Below are positions 8,806 to 17,121 of a stretch of DNA of 64,000 nucleotides, one piece after another (position 1 is the stretch's first letter; the number at the start of each line of letters is the position of its first letter). Position numbers and translations under genes: made by a program. The notes below the pieces were generated by a model, which saw only the letters and a program-made list of their open reading frames with translations, was not told the origin of the DNA and made no database searches. Origin of the DNA: DATBQN01 sp963755825 (lineage in GTDB: Bacteria > Acidobacteriota > Thermoanaerobaculia > Multivoradales > UBA5704); assembly GCA_963755825.1 (NCBI GenBank), contig CAVWLA010000003.1, positions 496,001-560,000 on the forward strand, read 5' to 3'.

Positions 8806-8831
8806 CGCCGGGGACCGCGAGGTCCCCGGCG
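8806..8831 (+). terminator. GNRA-loop hairpin between peptide and protease genes, probable attenuator
   Basis: An 11-bp perfect stem (CGCCGGGGACC pairing with GGTCCCCGGCG) closed by a GCGA tetraloop, starting 12 bases after the peptide stop and followed only by CTTTCC rather than a T run. It is therefore unlikely to be a full terminator; partial termination or 3-prime end protection would leave more peptide mRNA than protease mRNA, as seen in many precursor-peptide operons. Confidence 0.6.
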
Positions 8832-8849
8832 CTTTCCCCGCGAGGCGCC

Positions 8850-10061
8850 ATGTTCGCACCCGAATCGCGCGTCAAGGTCCATCCCTTCTCGATCCAGCCG
8901 GAGGGCGAGGAGATCGTCATCGGTCGCACCGGCGGCTCGTACATCGCCGTGCCCAGCGAGGCGATCGAGATCTTGCGCGGCTTCGAGGCAGGCATGACCG
9001 TCGTCGAGGTGCAGGAGACCTTCTTCGCGCGCCATGGCGAGCGCCCCGAGCTCGCCGAGTTCCTCGCCGCCCTCCACCGCCGCGGCCTCGTCGAGCCCGC
9101 CGAGGGCGGAGAGGGCGGAGCGCCCGCCGCCGAGAGCGCGGCGGACGGCTCGCGAAGCCTTCTCACGGTCCTTTCCGGCTGGCTCTTCGGACGCGCGGCA
9201 CTCACCGTCTACCTGCTCGTGATCCTCGCCGCGGCGGCGGTGGCGGCGGTCCGTCCGGACCTCGTTCCCGGCCGCACCTCGCTGTTCTTCCTTCGCCACC
9301 GCACCCTCAACAGCCTGCTCATCCTCCTGCTCGCGTACGCCTCGGTCCTCGTCCATGAGGTCGGGCATCTGCTCGCCGCCCGCGCCGCCGGCGTCGAGAG
9401 CCGGATCGGCATCGGCCATCGCCTCTGGATCGTCGTCGCCGAGACCGATCTCACCGGGCTGTGGGCGATCCCCAAGCAGCGCCGCTACCTACCGCTCCTC
9501 GCCGGCTGCCTCGTCGACCTCGTCTCGGCGGCGCTCCTGCTGCTCGTGCTCTTCGCCGCCGAGGGCCGCCTCGCCCAGACGCCGATGCTGCGCCAGTTCC
9601 TGAGCGCCATGATCTTCGTCTATTTCATGCGCATCCTCTGGCAGTGCTACCTCTTCCTGCGCACCGACTTCTACTTCGTCATCGCCGCCCTCACCGGATG
9701 CAAGAACCTCATGGAGGACACCGTGGCGCTGCTGCGCAACCAGCTGGCGCGCCTGCGGCCTTCGCTGCGGCGGGTCGACCAGTCCGCGATCCCGCGCCGC
9801 GAGATGCGCTTCGTCCGCGTCTACGCGGTGATCTGGCTGGTCGGCCGCCTGCTGGCCTTCACCATCCTCGTGCGCGTGACCATCCCGCTCGCCGCCTTCT
9901 ATGCCCGCTCGCTCGCCGCCGCGGTCCGCCTCGGCGTCGCCGCCCATCCCTACACCTTCCTCGATTCGCTCTGCGTCACGGCGACCTTCTTCGTCCCGCT
10001 CGTCGCCGGCATGACGCTGTGGATCAGGAGCCTTTCGAGAGCCCGGAGGATTCGGTCATGA
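8850..10061 (+). CDS. Membrane M50-type zinc metalloprotease with N-terminal PqqD-like domain
   Basis: A 403-residue protein. Residues 1-90 resemble PqqD (winged-helix peptide recognition): VKVHPFSIQPEG, IGRTGGSYIAVPSEAIEILRGFEAGMTV, then a helix ending LHRRGLVEP. An alanine-rich linker leads to about six membrane helices (from residue 110). HEVGH (169-173) gives two zinc ligands and catalytic Glu; Asp273 in LRTDFYFVI, followed by TGCKNL, fits the third ligand position of peptide-maturation M50 proteins such as YydH-like proteases. By family it should cleave a membrane-associated peptide. The PqqD-like part could bind a leader, with the 26-residue product upstream as the obvious candidate. 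Overlaps the TPR gene by ATGA. Confidence 0.85.
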   Translation: MFAPESRVKVHPFSIQPEGEEIVIGRTGGSYIAVPSEAIEILRGFEAGMTVVEVQETFFARHGERPELAEFLAALHRRGLVEPAEGGEGGAPAAESAADGSRSLLTVLSGWLFGRAALTVYLLVILAAAAVAAVRPDLVPGRTSLFFLRHRTLNSLLILLLAYASVLVHEVGHLLAARAAGVESRIGIGHRLWIVVAETDLTGLWAIPKQRRYLPLLAGCLVDLVSAALLLLVLFAAEGRLAQTPMLRQFLSAMIFVYFMRILWQCYLFLRTDFYFVIAALTGCKNLMEDTVALLRNQLARLRPSLRRVDQSAIPRREMRFVRVYAVIWLVGRLLAFTILVRVTIPLAAFYARSLAAAVRLGVAAHPYTFLDSLCVTATFFVPLVAGMTLWIRSLSRARRIRS

Positions 10062-12046
10062 CCAGCAGCAGAAGCGCGGATCTCCCCTCGGGTTGGTCGC
10101 GGAGAGGCAACCAGCTGATCGTCCTCACCGCGAGACCGGGAAGGGCGCGGCGCGCCGTCCTCGCGCGCTGGTTGGGCGAAGCCGAGGCCGACGGCGCCCG
10201 CGGCTGGCTCCTCCCCTGCAGCTTCGCCGAGGGCGGGCCCTGGGCCGGGGTGCGCGAGCTCCTCGCCTCGGCGGTCGCGGGCCTCGCCGGCGACGACCTG
10301 GCGGTGCTGCGCCGCCACGACTACGAGCTGGTCCGCGTGCTGCCCGACCTGCGCGTCTCGCTCGGCACCACGCGCGAGAGCCTGACCGAGCTGGCGCCGG
10401 CCAAGGAGCGGGTGCGGAACTATCCCGCCGATCGCGCCTTCCGTCTCGTCCATGGGCTCGTCGATCTCCTCGCCGAGCTGAAGAGCTCGCCGGGCGAGGC
10501 GAGCTGGGTCATCGCCTGCGACGACTTCGACGCGGCGGGCGCCATCGGCAGGCGCTTCTTCGCCGAGCTCCTGCGGCGGCGCGGCGAGGCGCTGCGGCTG
10601 ACGCTGGTGGTGGCCGCCGACCCCGCCGCGGACCGTGCGAGCCTGGCGGCCCTGCCGGCGGGCGTGGACCGCCTCGACGTCGCCCTCTCCGAGCTCGCCG
10701 CCGACGATCCAGCGGAGGATTGCGCCGATCCCGCGGCCGCGGCGCGCGCCGCGGCCGCACTCGAGGAGCGCGTCGGCGACGACGCGATCGCCGGCCAGAT
10801 CCATCTCCCGGAGCTCATCAGGCTGTGGACCGCCGCCGGCCTGCCCGGGCGAGCCCTCCGCTGGCTCGAGCTCGGCATGGAGATCTACAACGTGATGGGG
10901 ATCTACGAGGATTCGGTCGTCTACGGCGAGCGCGCGTTGCGGGTCTACAAGGAGCAGGGCGTCGACGACCGGCAGCTGCACTGGATGATCGTCGCCAAGC
11001 TCTTCATGTCCTATCTCGCTCTCCAGCGCAGCGGCGAGGCGCTGCGCTTCCTGCAGGCGGAGGCGCCGCTCGAGCGCTACGAGCCCTTCCAGCGGTCTCA
11101 GCTCTGCTACTCGCTGGCGATGCTCTACGCCCGCCACCTCCCCGAGCGCGACCTCGCCCGCGGCGAGGAGTACCTGGCCGCAGGCTTGCGCAGCCTCGCG
11201 GCGGCGGCGGCAGCGCCGGACGACCACTTCTTCCAATACGTCTTCAACCGCAACGGCCTGGCCTTCATCCGCCACCTCCAGGGGCGGCCGCAGGAGGCCA
11301 TCGCGCTCTGCCGCGAGGGGTACGCCATCCTCGAGGAGCACCTGCGGCCGGAGGCGCACCGCCTGCACCGCTCGGTGCTGGTCTACAACATGGCGCAGGT
11401 CTATGCCGCCATCGGCGCCGTCGACGAGGCGATCGAGCACTTCCGGGCGGTGATCGAGATGGACCCCAACTACTCGGAGTACCACAACGACCGCGGCAAC
11501 ATCTATCTGCGGCTCGGCCGCTTCGAGGCGGCGCTCGCCGACTATCAGCGGGCGAGCACGCTCAGCCCGCCCTATCCGGAGGTGTTCACCAACCTCGGCC
11601 AGTGCTACCGCAAGCTCGGCCGCATGGAGGAAGCGGCGGCAGCCTACTCGCGGGCCATCGACCTGCAGCCGGACGTCGTCCTGGCGCTCCTCGGACGCGC
11701 CCAGGCTCACGATGCCCTCGAGCGCCCGGAGGCGGCGATCGCCGACTACACGGCGGCCCTGGAGATCGATCCCAACCTCTGGGAGGCGCGGCTCAATCGC
11801 GCCATCTGCCACTACGGTCTCGGGCGGCTGGCGCCCTGCCTCGCCGACCTCGACGCGGCGATCCGCCTGGCGCCGGGCGTGGCACCGCTCTACGCCAACC
11901 GCGCCGTGGCGCTCGCCGACCTCGGCCGCCGCGACGATGCCGTCGCCGACCTCGAGGAGTGTCTGCGGCGGGAGCCGCTGGCGGACGACCGCGCCGAGAT
12001 CGCGGCGCGGCTGGCCGCCCTGCGAGCCCCCATCCCGGCCGCCTGA
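10058..12046 (+). CDS. TPR protein with degenerate ATPase-like N-terminal domain
   Basis: A 662-residue cytoplasmic protein. Residues about 15-200 resemble a STAND/AAA-type domain: a strand plus would-be P-loop reads LTARPGRARRAVLARW, lacking the GK[ST] of Walker A, while WVIACDDFDA looks like a Walker B strand. From about 250 to the end there are roughly ten TPR-like helical pairs, the last six canonical (YSEYHNDRGNIYLRLGRFEAALADY, then PEVFTNLGQCYRKLGRMEEA and so on). Such proteins scaffold assemblies or sense ligands. It starts at ATG 10058, inside the protease stop, with GGAGGA 7 bases upstream, so the two are made together. The missing Walker lysine suggests a non-hydrolysing or purely structural role. 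Exact function unknown. Confidence 0.8.
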   Translation: MTSSRSADLPSGWSRRGNQLIVLTARPGRARRAVLARWLGEAEADGARGWLLPCSFAEGGPWAGVRELLASAVAGLAGDDLAVLRRHDYELVRVLPDLRVSLGTTRESLTELAPAKERVRNYPADRAFRLVHGLVDLLAELKSSPGEASWVIACDDFDAAGAIGRRFFAELLRRRGEALRLTLVVAADPAADRASLAALPAGVDRLDVALSELAADDPAEDCADPAAAARAAAALEERVGDDAIAGQIHLPELIRLWTAAGLPGRALRWLELGMEIYNVMGIYEDSVVYGERALRVYKEQGVDDRQLHWMIVAKLFMSYLALQRSGEALRFLQAEAPLERYEPFQRSQLCYSLAMLYARHLPERDLARGEEYLAAGLRSLAAAAAAPDDHFFQYVFNRNGLAFIRHLQGRPQEAIALCREGYAILEEHLRPEAHRLHRSVLVYNMAQVYAAIGAVDEAIEHFRAVIEMDPNYSEYHNDRGNIYLRLGRFEAALADYQRASTLSPPYPEVFTNLGQCYRKLGRMEEAAAAYSRAIDLQPDVVLALLGRAQAHDALERPEAAIADYTAALEIDPNLWEARLNRAICHYGLGRLAPCLADLDAAIRLAPGVAPLYANRAVALADLGRRDDAVADLEECLRREPLADDRAEIAARLAALRAPIPAA

Positions 12047-12064
12047 GGCCCGCCCGGCACGCGC

Positions 12065-14497
12065 ATGGACGCCCTCCTCCAGGCCTGCCGCGCCAGCCTT
12101 CGCCTGCTGGTGCGCGACCGGCTGTTCTCGCTCACCACGATCCTCTCGCTGGCGCTCGGCATCGGCACGGCCGGCGCCGCCTTCGCCTGCTTCGAGGTGC
12201 TCTTCCTGCGCGCCCTGCCCGGCGTCGCGGGCGCCGACCGCGTCGTCGCGCTCTACTCGCAGATGCGCGGCAGCGCCCTCTTCCTGCCGATCTCGGCGCC
12301 CAACTACCGCGACCTGCGCGACGAGAGCACGTCGTTCTCCGCGCTCGCCGCGGCGCAGCCCATCCGCGTCGCTCTCGCCGACCGCGGCGCCGCCGAGCAG
12401 GTGCGCGGCGAGATGGTGAGCGCGAGCTATTTCGCCACCCTCGGCGTGCGGCCCGCGCGGGGCCGCTTCTTCCTGCCGCAGGAGGACCAGGTGCCCGGCA
12501 GGCACCCCGTCGTCGTGCTGAGCGAGGGGCTCTGGCAGCGGCGGTTCGCCGGCGACGCCGGGATCGTCGGGCGCGCGCTGCGCATCGACGGCCGCCTCTA
12601 CGCGGTGGTGGGGATCGCCGGCGAGGGCTTCCGCGGCGTCGACCTCCTGGCGCCGGCCGAGCTCTGGGTGCCGACGATGATGTACCGGCAGGTCTCCGCC
12701 ACCGCCGACCTCTTCGACCGCCGGGGAGACCAGACCCTGCAGGTCTTCGGACGGCTGCGGCCGGGCGTCTCCGCCGAGCGCGCTGCCGCGGAGATGCGGA
12801 GCCTGGGAGACCGGCTCGCCGCCGCCTTTCCCGACGACGACCGCGATCAGCGCATCGTCGCCCTCCCTCTCGCCGTCGCCCGCCTCCATCCGAACGGCAG
12901 GCAGGCGCTCCTCCGCGGCAGCTCGTTCCTCATCGGCATGGGCTGCCTCCTGCTCCTCGTCACCTGCAGCAACGTCGCCATCCTGACGCTGGTCCGCACC
13001 CTCGGCAGGCTGGACGAGATCGCCCTCCGCGGCTCGCTCGGCGCCAGCCCTGGCCGGCTATCCTGGCAGATCGTCGCCGAGGGGCTGCCGCTGGCGCTCC
13101 TCGCCCTGCCGCTGGGCGCCCTTGCGACGTGGCTCGAGGTCGGTTTCCTGTGGCGGTTTCGGCCGCCGTTCCTGCCCGCCGATCTCCTCAGCCGGCCGCT
13201 CGACAGCCGCGTCCTCGGCCTCCTCGCCGCCGTCGCCGCGGCGAGCGCGGCGTTCCTCTGCCTCGCCCCGGCGCTCCACGTCCGCCGGCTCGATCCGGCG
13301 CGCACGATCCACCGCCGGACGCAGCTCCACCTCGGCGCCGACGGACCGTTCTCGCTGCGGCGCAGCCTGGTCGTCGCCGAGATCGCCCTGAGCTTCGTCG
13401 CCATCTCCTGCGCCACCTACTCCGTCGTCCGCCTGCGCGAGCTGCGGCGGGTCGATCCCGGCTTCGACGCCTCGCGGCTCCTCACCGTCGCCTTCGAGCT
13501 GCGCGCCCTCGACCTCGGACCGGCGGCCGGCCGCGGGCTGGAGGAGCGCCTGCGCGAGCGCGTCACCAGGCTCCCCGGCGTGCTGTCGCTCGCCTTCGCG
13601 GAGAACCGCCTGCTGGGTGGCGCTCAGGTGATGCACGGCATCGCCGTCGCCGGCCGCGACGCCGGCCCGGCGATGGCGGGCTCGAGCCTCGTCGAGCCGG
13701 AGTACTTCGCGGCGGTCGGCATCCCGGTGCTCGCCGGCCGCACCTTCGACGCAGACCCCCGCGCCGGCGGGCCGCATGTCGTGATCGTCAACGCGACGCT
13801 CGCCAAGCGCCTGTGGCCTGGACGGAGCGCCATCGGCGAGCAGGTGCTCCTCGACGACGAGAAGGCGCCCTTCGAGGTGGTGGGCATCGCCGCCGATTCC
13901 AAGCTCGCCGGCCTCGACGAGCCGCCGCACCCCTTCCTCTATCTGCCGATGCGCCAGCAGCCGAGCACGCGGCTCGCCCTGCAGGTGCGCGCGGCGGGCG
14001 ATCCCGGCGCCCTCCTCTCGGCGGTCGTGCGCGAGATCCATGCCGTCGCGCCGGGCCTCCCCGTCGATGCCGAGACCGTCGACGCCGCGCTCGACCGGGC
14101 GCTCTGGTGGCCGCAGGCGATGGCCGGCCTGCTGGCGTTCCTGAGCGCGCTGACCCTCGTCGTCGCCGGCACCGGGATCTACGGCATCACCGCACACACC
14201 GGCAGCCGGCGCCGCACGGAGATCGGCCTACGGCTGGCGCTCGGCGCGCCGCGGCGGAGCATCGTGCGGCTGGTCGTCCGCGAGGGGTTCCGCATCCTCG
14301 CCGCCGGCACGGTCCTCGGCGGGATCGCCGCCCTCGGCCTGGCGCGCTGGGCGGCAGGGCCGGGGCGAACCTCGCTCCCCCTCGTCGCCTGCTTCGCCGG
14401 CAGCGAGCTGCTCCTGCTTGCCGTTCTGCTCCTCGCCGAGATGGCGCCCGTCTGGCGGGCGGTGCGGACGGAGCCGGCCAAGGTCCTCAAGGAGTGA
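12065..14497 (+). CDS. ADOP-family ABC transporter permease (MacB/FtsX-like), second copy
   Basis: An 810-residue duplicated permease with the same plan as the copy at 6193: helix near 20-45 (ILSLALGIGTAGAAFACFEV), periplasmic MacB_PCD domain, FtsX block, second periplasmic domain (FAENRLLGGAQ parallels VAENRLLGGFR in the first copy), second FtsX block with SRRRTEIGLRLALGAPRRSIV. The first FtsX block is divergent (DEIALRGSLGASPGRLSW). It lies 18 bases after the TPR gene, clearly in the same transcript. The shared motif suggests the two permeases arose by duplication and could pair around one ATPase, as MacB-type transporters act as dimers. No ATPase is encoded in the locus. Confidence 0.9.
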   Translation: MDALLQACRASLRLLVRDRLFSLTTILSLALGIGTAGAAFACFEVLFLRALPGVAGADRVVALYSQMRGSALFLPISAPNYRDLRDESTSFSALAAAQPIRVALADRGAAEQVRGEMVSASYFATLGVRPARGRFFLPQEDQVPGRHPVVVLSEGLWQRRFAGDAGIVGRALRIDGRLYAVVGIAGEGFRGVDLLAPAELWVPTMMYRQVSATADLFDRRGDQTLQVFGRLRPGVSAERAAAEMRSLGDRLAAAFPDDDRDQRIVALPLAVARLHPNGRQALLRGSSFLIGMGCLLLLVTCSNVAILTLVRTLGRLDEIALRGSLGASPGRLSWQIVAEGLPLALLALPLGALATWLEVGFLWRFRPPFLPADLLSRPLDSRVLGLLAAVAAASAAFLCLAPALHVRRLDPARTIHRRTQLHLGADGPFSLRRSLVVAEIALSFVAISCATYSVVRLRELRRVDPGFDASRLLTVAFELRALDLGPAAGRGLEERLRERVTRLPGVLSLAFAENRLLGGAQVMHGIAVAGRDAGPAMAGSSLVEPEYFAAVGIPVLAGRTFDADPRAGGPHVVIVNATLAKRLWPGRSAIGEQVLLDDEKAPFEVVGIAADSKLAGLDEPPHPFLYLPMRQQPSTRLALQVRAAGDPGALLSAVVREIHAVAPGLPVDAETVDAALDRALWWPQAMAGLLAFLSALTLVVAGTGIYGITAHTGSRRRTEIGLRLALGAPRRSIVRLVVREGFRILAAGTVLGGIAALGLARWAAGPGRTSLPLVACFAGSELLLLAVLLLAEMAPVWRAVRTEPAKVLKE

Positions 14498-14512
14498 CGC
14501 CGCCGGGCCGGC

Positions 14513-14521
14513 TGCTACACT
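14513..14521 (+). promoter_or_regulatory. Extended -10 element, leaderless-type promoter
   Basis: TGCTACACT is an extended -10 whose hexamer ends 8 bases before ATG 14530, leaving no room for a ribosome site. It lies just past the stop of the second permease. Confidence 0.45.
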
Positions 14522-14529
14522 CGGGCCCC

Positions 14530-14910
14530 ATGCCGACGGACGACCCGGAGATCCTCCGCGCCATCGAGATCCTCGAGGAGGTGGTGGCGCTCCGCGGCGA
14601 GCGCGGTCCCGGCGCCGCGGGCAAGCTCGCCCAGGCGCGCGCCGCGATGGCCGCCCTCGGCGTCGACCCCGACGTGGTGACCGACATCCTCTATCCGCCG
14701 CCGCCGCCCGAGCCCGTCGATCCCGCCCAGCTCCATCGCCTCCTCCGCCAACGCCTGCACGACCTCGGCTACAGCCCGGCCGATCTGCAGGGCGCCGCGC
14801 AACCCGCGCTCGAGCGCGAGGAGCTCGACCGGCGGATCGAGCAGGCCATCCGCGATGCCGCCGCCGCGGCCGCTGGCGCCAGCTCCCGCGAGCGGCCACC
14901 CCGCGAGTAG
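14530..14910 (+). CDS. Small hypothetical protein, Pro-rich and helical
   Basis: A 126-residue, cysteine-free protein. Residues 1-50 are helical and acidic (DPEILRAIEILEEVVAL), followed by a proline run (YPPPPPEPVDP) and a helical second half beginning LHRLLRQRLHDLGYSPADLQ and ending in Ala-rich and charged stretches. I do not recognise a family. It begins 32 bases after the second ADOP permease but appears to have its own -10 element, so it is a possible but uncertain member of the peptide locus. It ends tail-to-tail with the DoxX-like gene. Confidence 0.65.
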   Translation: MPTDDPEILRAIEILEEVVALRGERGPGAAGKLAQARAAMAALGVDPDVVTDILYPPPPPEPVDPAQLHRLLRQRLHDLGYSPADLQGAAQPALEREELDRRIEQAIRDAAAAAAGASSRERPPRE

Positions 14911-14936
14911 CCCGTCTCGCGCGCCGCCGCCGCGCC

Positions 14937-16367
14937 TCAGCGGTTGTACGGGTACTCGCTGACCCAGTGAAAGCCGCGTGAGACCAGCTCGAAGGAGGAG
15001 GTCTTCACGCGGTGGAGCGCGGCGTGGAGGCGGTGGCCCTTGAGGGTGCCGTCGACGACGAGGAGATCGGGGCCGGGGCGCCGGAAGACGAACGGGTAGA
15101 GGGTTCCAGGGGCCTTGCGCTCGGAGAGCACCATCGTTCCCTTGGCGGCGTCGAGCTTCAGCGCGTAGCGCTGGCGCGAGTCGTTCATCGTCTGCACCGC
15201 GACGGATTGCGGATACGAGAAGATCAGCCGCCGCCAGCGATCGGTGTCGGTCACCAGCGGCGGCCGCAGCTGCCCGTCGAGGCTCAGCTCGTCGACGTTC
15301 CAGATGCCGTAGAAAGGCGGCTTCGGCGCCTCCCCGCCATACATCTTCACCGTCTGCTCGGCGCCGTGGATCGCCCAGGCTACATAGGCGAGGATGGCGA
15401 GCGTGCGCAGGCCGCGCGTGCCGTGGTGGAGCCAGGGCCGCGCGAAGAGCGGGCGGACGGGCGCCGGCGCCGGCTGGCGGTCGAGGACGAAGAAGTCGGC
15501 GAGGCGCCGCAGGTCGGGGGCGGCGAGGAAGGCCGCCATGGCGAGCAGGTGGAGCGAGTAGAGCTTCACCGGCACGTCGTAGCAGAAGTTGAGCATCACG
15601 ACGTTGAGGAGGACGGCGAACGACACCAGCGCCCCGAGAAGCGTCGTGCGGCGGAGGGTGAGAAGAATGCCGCCGAGCATCTCGCTGGCGCCGGCGAACA
15701 CGTTGTAGGCCCGCGAGGCGCCCATGAAGGTCCACAGGAGGCCCATCGGCGAGGCGTCGCCGAACGGCTGCACCAGCCGGTCGAGCGAGGGGGCGGGAAA
15801 TTGCGACTGGATGACCTTGACCGCGCCGTAGGTGATCAGAGTCGTCGCGAGCGAGAAGCGGACGAGGACGCGCAGCCAGGCGAGGAGGCGCGCGTGCTCC
15901 CGCCGCCGGCCCGCGAGGAGCGTCCAGACGACCGCGACGACGCTCGCCAGCACCAGCCAGCAGAAGGCCACCACGTAGCTGTAGGCCGAGTCGCCGCTGC
16001 CGGTCACCAGGTCCTCGACCTTGACGTGGAAGACCACCCGCCCGACCCAGCCTGCCAGCGCGTCGACGGCCTTGACGTACGGCGTCAGAACGGGGCCGAT
16101 CCCCGGCAGATAGTTGATCGGGAAAGGGAAGATGTAGAGGACGAGATAGGCGAAGAGGAAGCGAAAGCCGAAGCGCTGCCAGGCGCTCCAGGCCGGCGGC
16201 GCGGCCGCGGCGGAGGTCGAGCTCGAAGCTGAGGAGTCGGCAGGCGGCGGGTGAGCGACCGGCGGGGCCGGCAGCATCGGCACCGGGGCTACCGGCTCGA
16301 GGTAAGGCGCGCTGGCGCCGCTGTCGTCCGTCCGCGCGATCGCCCGGGCCCCTGCATCGTCGTCCAA
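14937..16367 (-). CDS. DoxX-like multi-pass membrane protein
   Basis: A 476-residue protein. An N-terminal low-complexity Pro/Ala/Ser segment (1-65) precedes about seven membrane helices. The block RFSLATTLITYGAVKVIQSQFP, then the segments AYNVFAGASEMLGGILL and LHLLAMAAFLAAPDLRRLADFF, matches DoxX/DUF417-like quinone-interacting or redox-linked membrane proteins. A soluble C-terminal part (about 350-476, ending HWVSEYPYNR) is beta-rich and probably faces the periplasm. The start is TTG 16367, supported by GGAGGAGATCCC just upstream; the same AGGAGATCCCTTG context is used by the phosphatase gene at 1319. Substrate unknown. Confidence 0.75.
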   Translation of the reverse strand: MDDDAGARAIARTDDSGASAPYLEPVAPVPMLPAPPVAHPPPADSSASSSTSAAAAPPAWSAWQRFGFRFLFAYLVLYIFPFPINYLPGIGPVLTPYVKAVDALAGWVGRVVFHVKVEDLVTGSGDSAYSYVVAFCWLVLASVVAVVWTLLAGRRREHARLLAWLRVLVRFSLATTLITYGAVKVIQSQFPAPSLDRLVQPFGDASPMGLLWTFMGASRAYNVFAGASEMLGGILLTLRRTTLLGALVSFAVLLNVVMLNFCYDVPVKLYSLHLLAMAAFLAAPDLRRLADFFVLDRQPAPAPVRPLFARPWLHHGTRGLRTLAILAYVAWAIHGAEQTVKMYGGEAPKPPFYGIWNVDELSLDGQLRPPLVTDTDRWRRLIFSYPQSVAVQTMNDSRQRYALKLDAAKGTMVLSERKAPGTLYPFVFRRPGPDLLVVDGTLKGHRLHAALHRVKTSSFELVSRGFHWVSEYPYNR

Positions 16368-16545
16368 GGGATCTCCTCCCGCCGCTCGCGCGGCTCATCC
16401 GATGCGACATCGCTTCAGCGAGCCCTCGGCTCGCGGCGGATCGACCGGCGAAAATACTCAGGGCATCCCCTGGTTCGACGTCATCGCCCCGCCGAGAGTC
16501 TAGGCCGATCCGCCGCCGATCCGGCAACCCCGCGCCGCGCTCGCC

Positions 16546-16794
16546 TCACGGCGCCGTGAGGAAGAAGACCCGCAGCCGGTGGCCGTCGGGATCGAGGGCG
16601 ACGAAGGTATAGCCGAAATCGAGGTCGGCGGGCGCCTGTAGGATCGGCAGCCCGCGCCCCGCCCAGTCCGCGTGCAGGGCGAGGACCGCGGCGCGGTCGG
16701 CGACCGGGAAGGCCAGCTCGCCGCCGCCGCCGGCTCGACCGTGTGCTGGGGTCTCCCGGTCTGCGCCGCCCGTGATCGGGGGCGCGGAGCCCAT
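16546..16794 (-). pseudogene. C-terminal remnant of a VOC/glyoxalase family gene
   Basis: An 82-residue frame whose last 58 residues (from GGGGELAFPVADR to LDPDGHRLRVFFLTAP) match the second half of the small VOC proteins often encoded beside YafY-type regulators. The first half of the usual 120-130 residue protein is missing and replaced by an unrelated GC-rich stretch, so neither the fold nor the first metal ligand can form. It lies 49 bases downstream of a WYL-domain remnant in the same orientation, the normal order of that gene pair. Confidence 0.7.
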
Positions 16795-16843
16795 GGTGCG
16801 GCCGGCCGATACCAGAATCTGTCAGCAGTCTCGCCCGCCTCGG

Positions 16844-17083
16844 CTACTGCTCGGGGATGCCCTCCGTCTGGTGCCACTCCTGGAGGAGCGATCGCCGGCG
16901 GCGAGGATAGCGCGCCTCCTCCAGGGTCAGGGCGGTGATGCGGTCGGTGCGGAAGTGGCGGAAGCCCTGGCGCAGCTCGCACCAGGCGACGACGACGCGC
17001 ACGCGGTCGAAGAAGGCGAGGGCGAAGGGCCAGATGGTGCGCCGCGTCTCGGCGCCGGCGGGGCCGAGCTGGGCGCGGGACAT
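16844..17083 (-). pseudogene. C-terminal remnant of a YafY-type WYL-domain regulator
   Basis: Seventy-nine residues remain: RRTIWPFALAFFDRVRVVVA, then WCELRQGFRHFRTDRI and a C-terminal RYPRRRRSLLQEWH match the end of the WYL domain of YafY-like transcriptional regulators (about 230 residues when complete). The helix-turn-helix and the WYL core are absent; upstream sequence runs directly into the end of the ABC permease gene 38 bases away. An ATG at 17083 could still start a short peptide, but I see no reason to think it functions. Confidence 0.7.
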
Positions 17084-17121
17084 CGAGTCTCTCAGGCGCC
17101 GGCGGCCGCGGGGAGCCGCAT

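Noticed and set aside
9950..12889. 979-residue minus-strand open frame opposite the TPR gene
   Set aside because: Composition is that of an antisense shadow and no family pattern is seen.
10093..14910. 1605-residue open frame on the plus strand
   Set aside because: Arg/Pro/Ala-rich shadow of the TPR and permease genes caused by high GC; only its last 126 codons (from 14530) look like a protein.
1306..16380. Shared AGGAGATCCCTTG before the starts at 1319 and 16367 as a regulatory motif
   Set aside because: Two copies only, and both are explained as a ribosome site plus TTG start.
16844..17083. Small functional WYL protein of 79 residues
   Set aside because: It lacks the DNA-binding domain and the WYL core and adjoins a second truncated gene, so a remnant is more likely.
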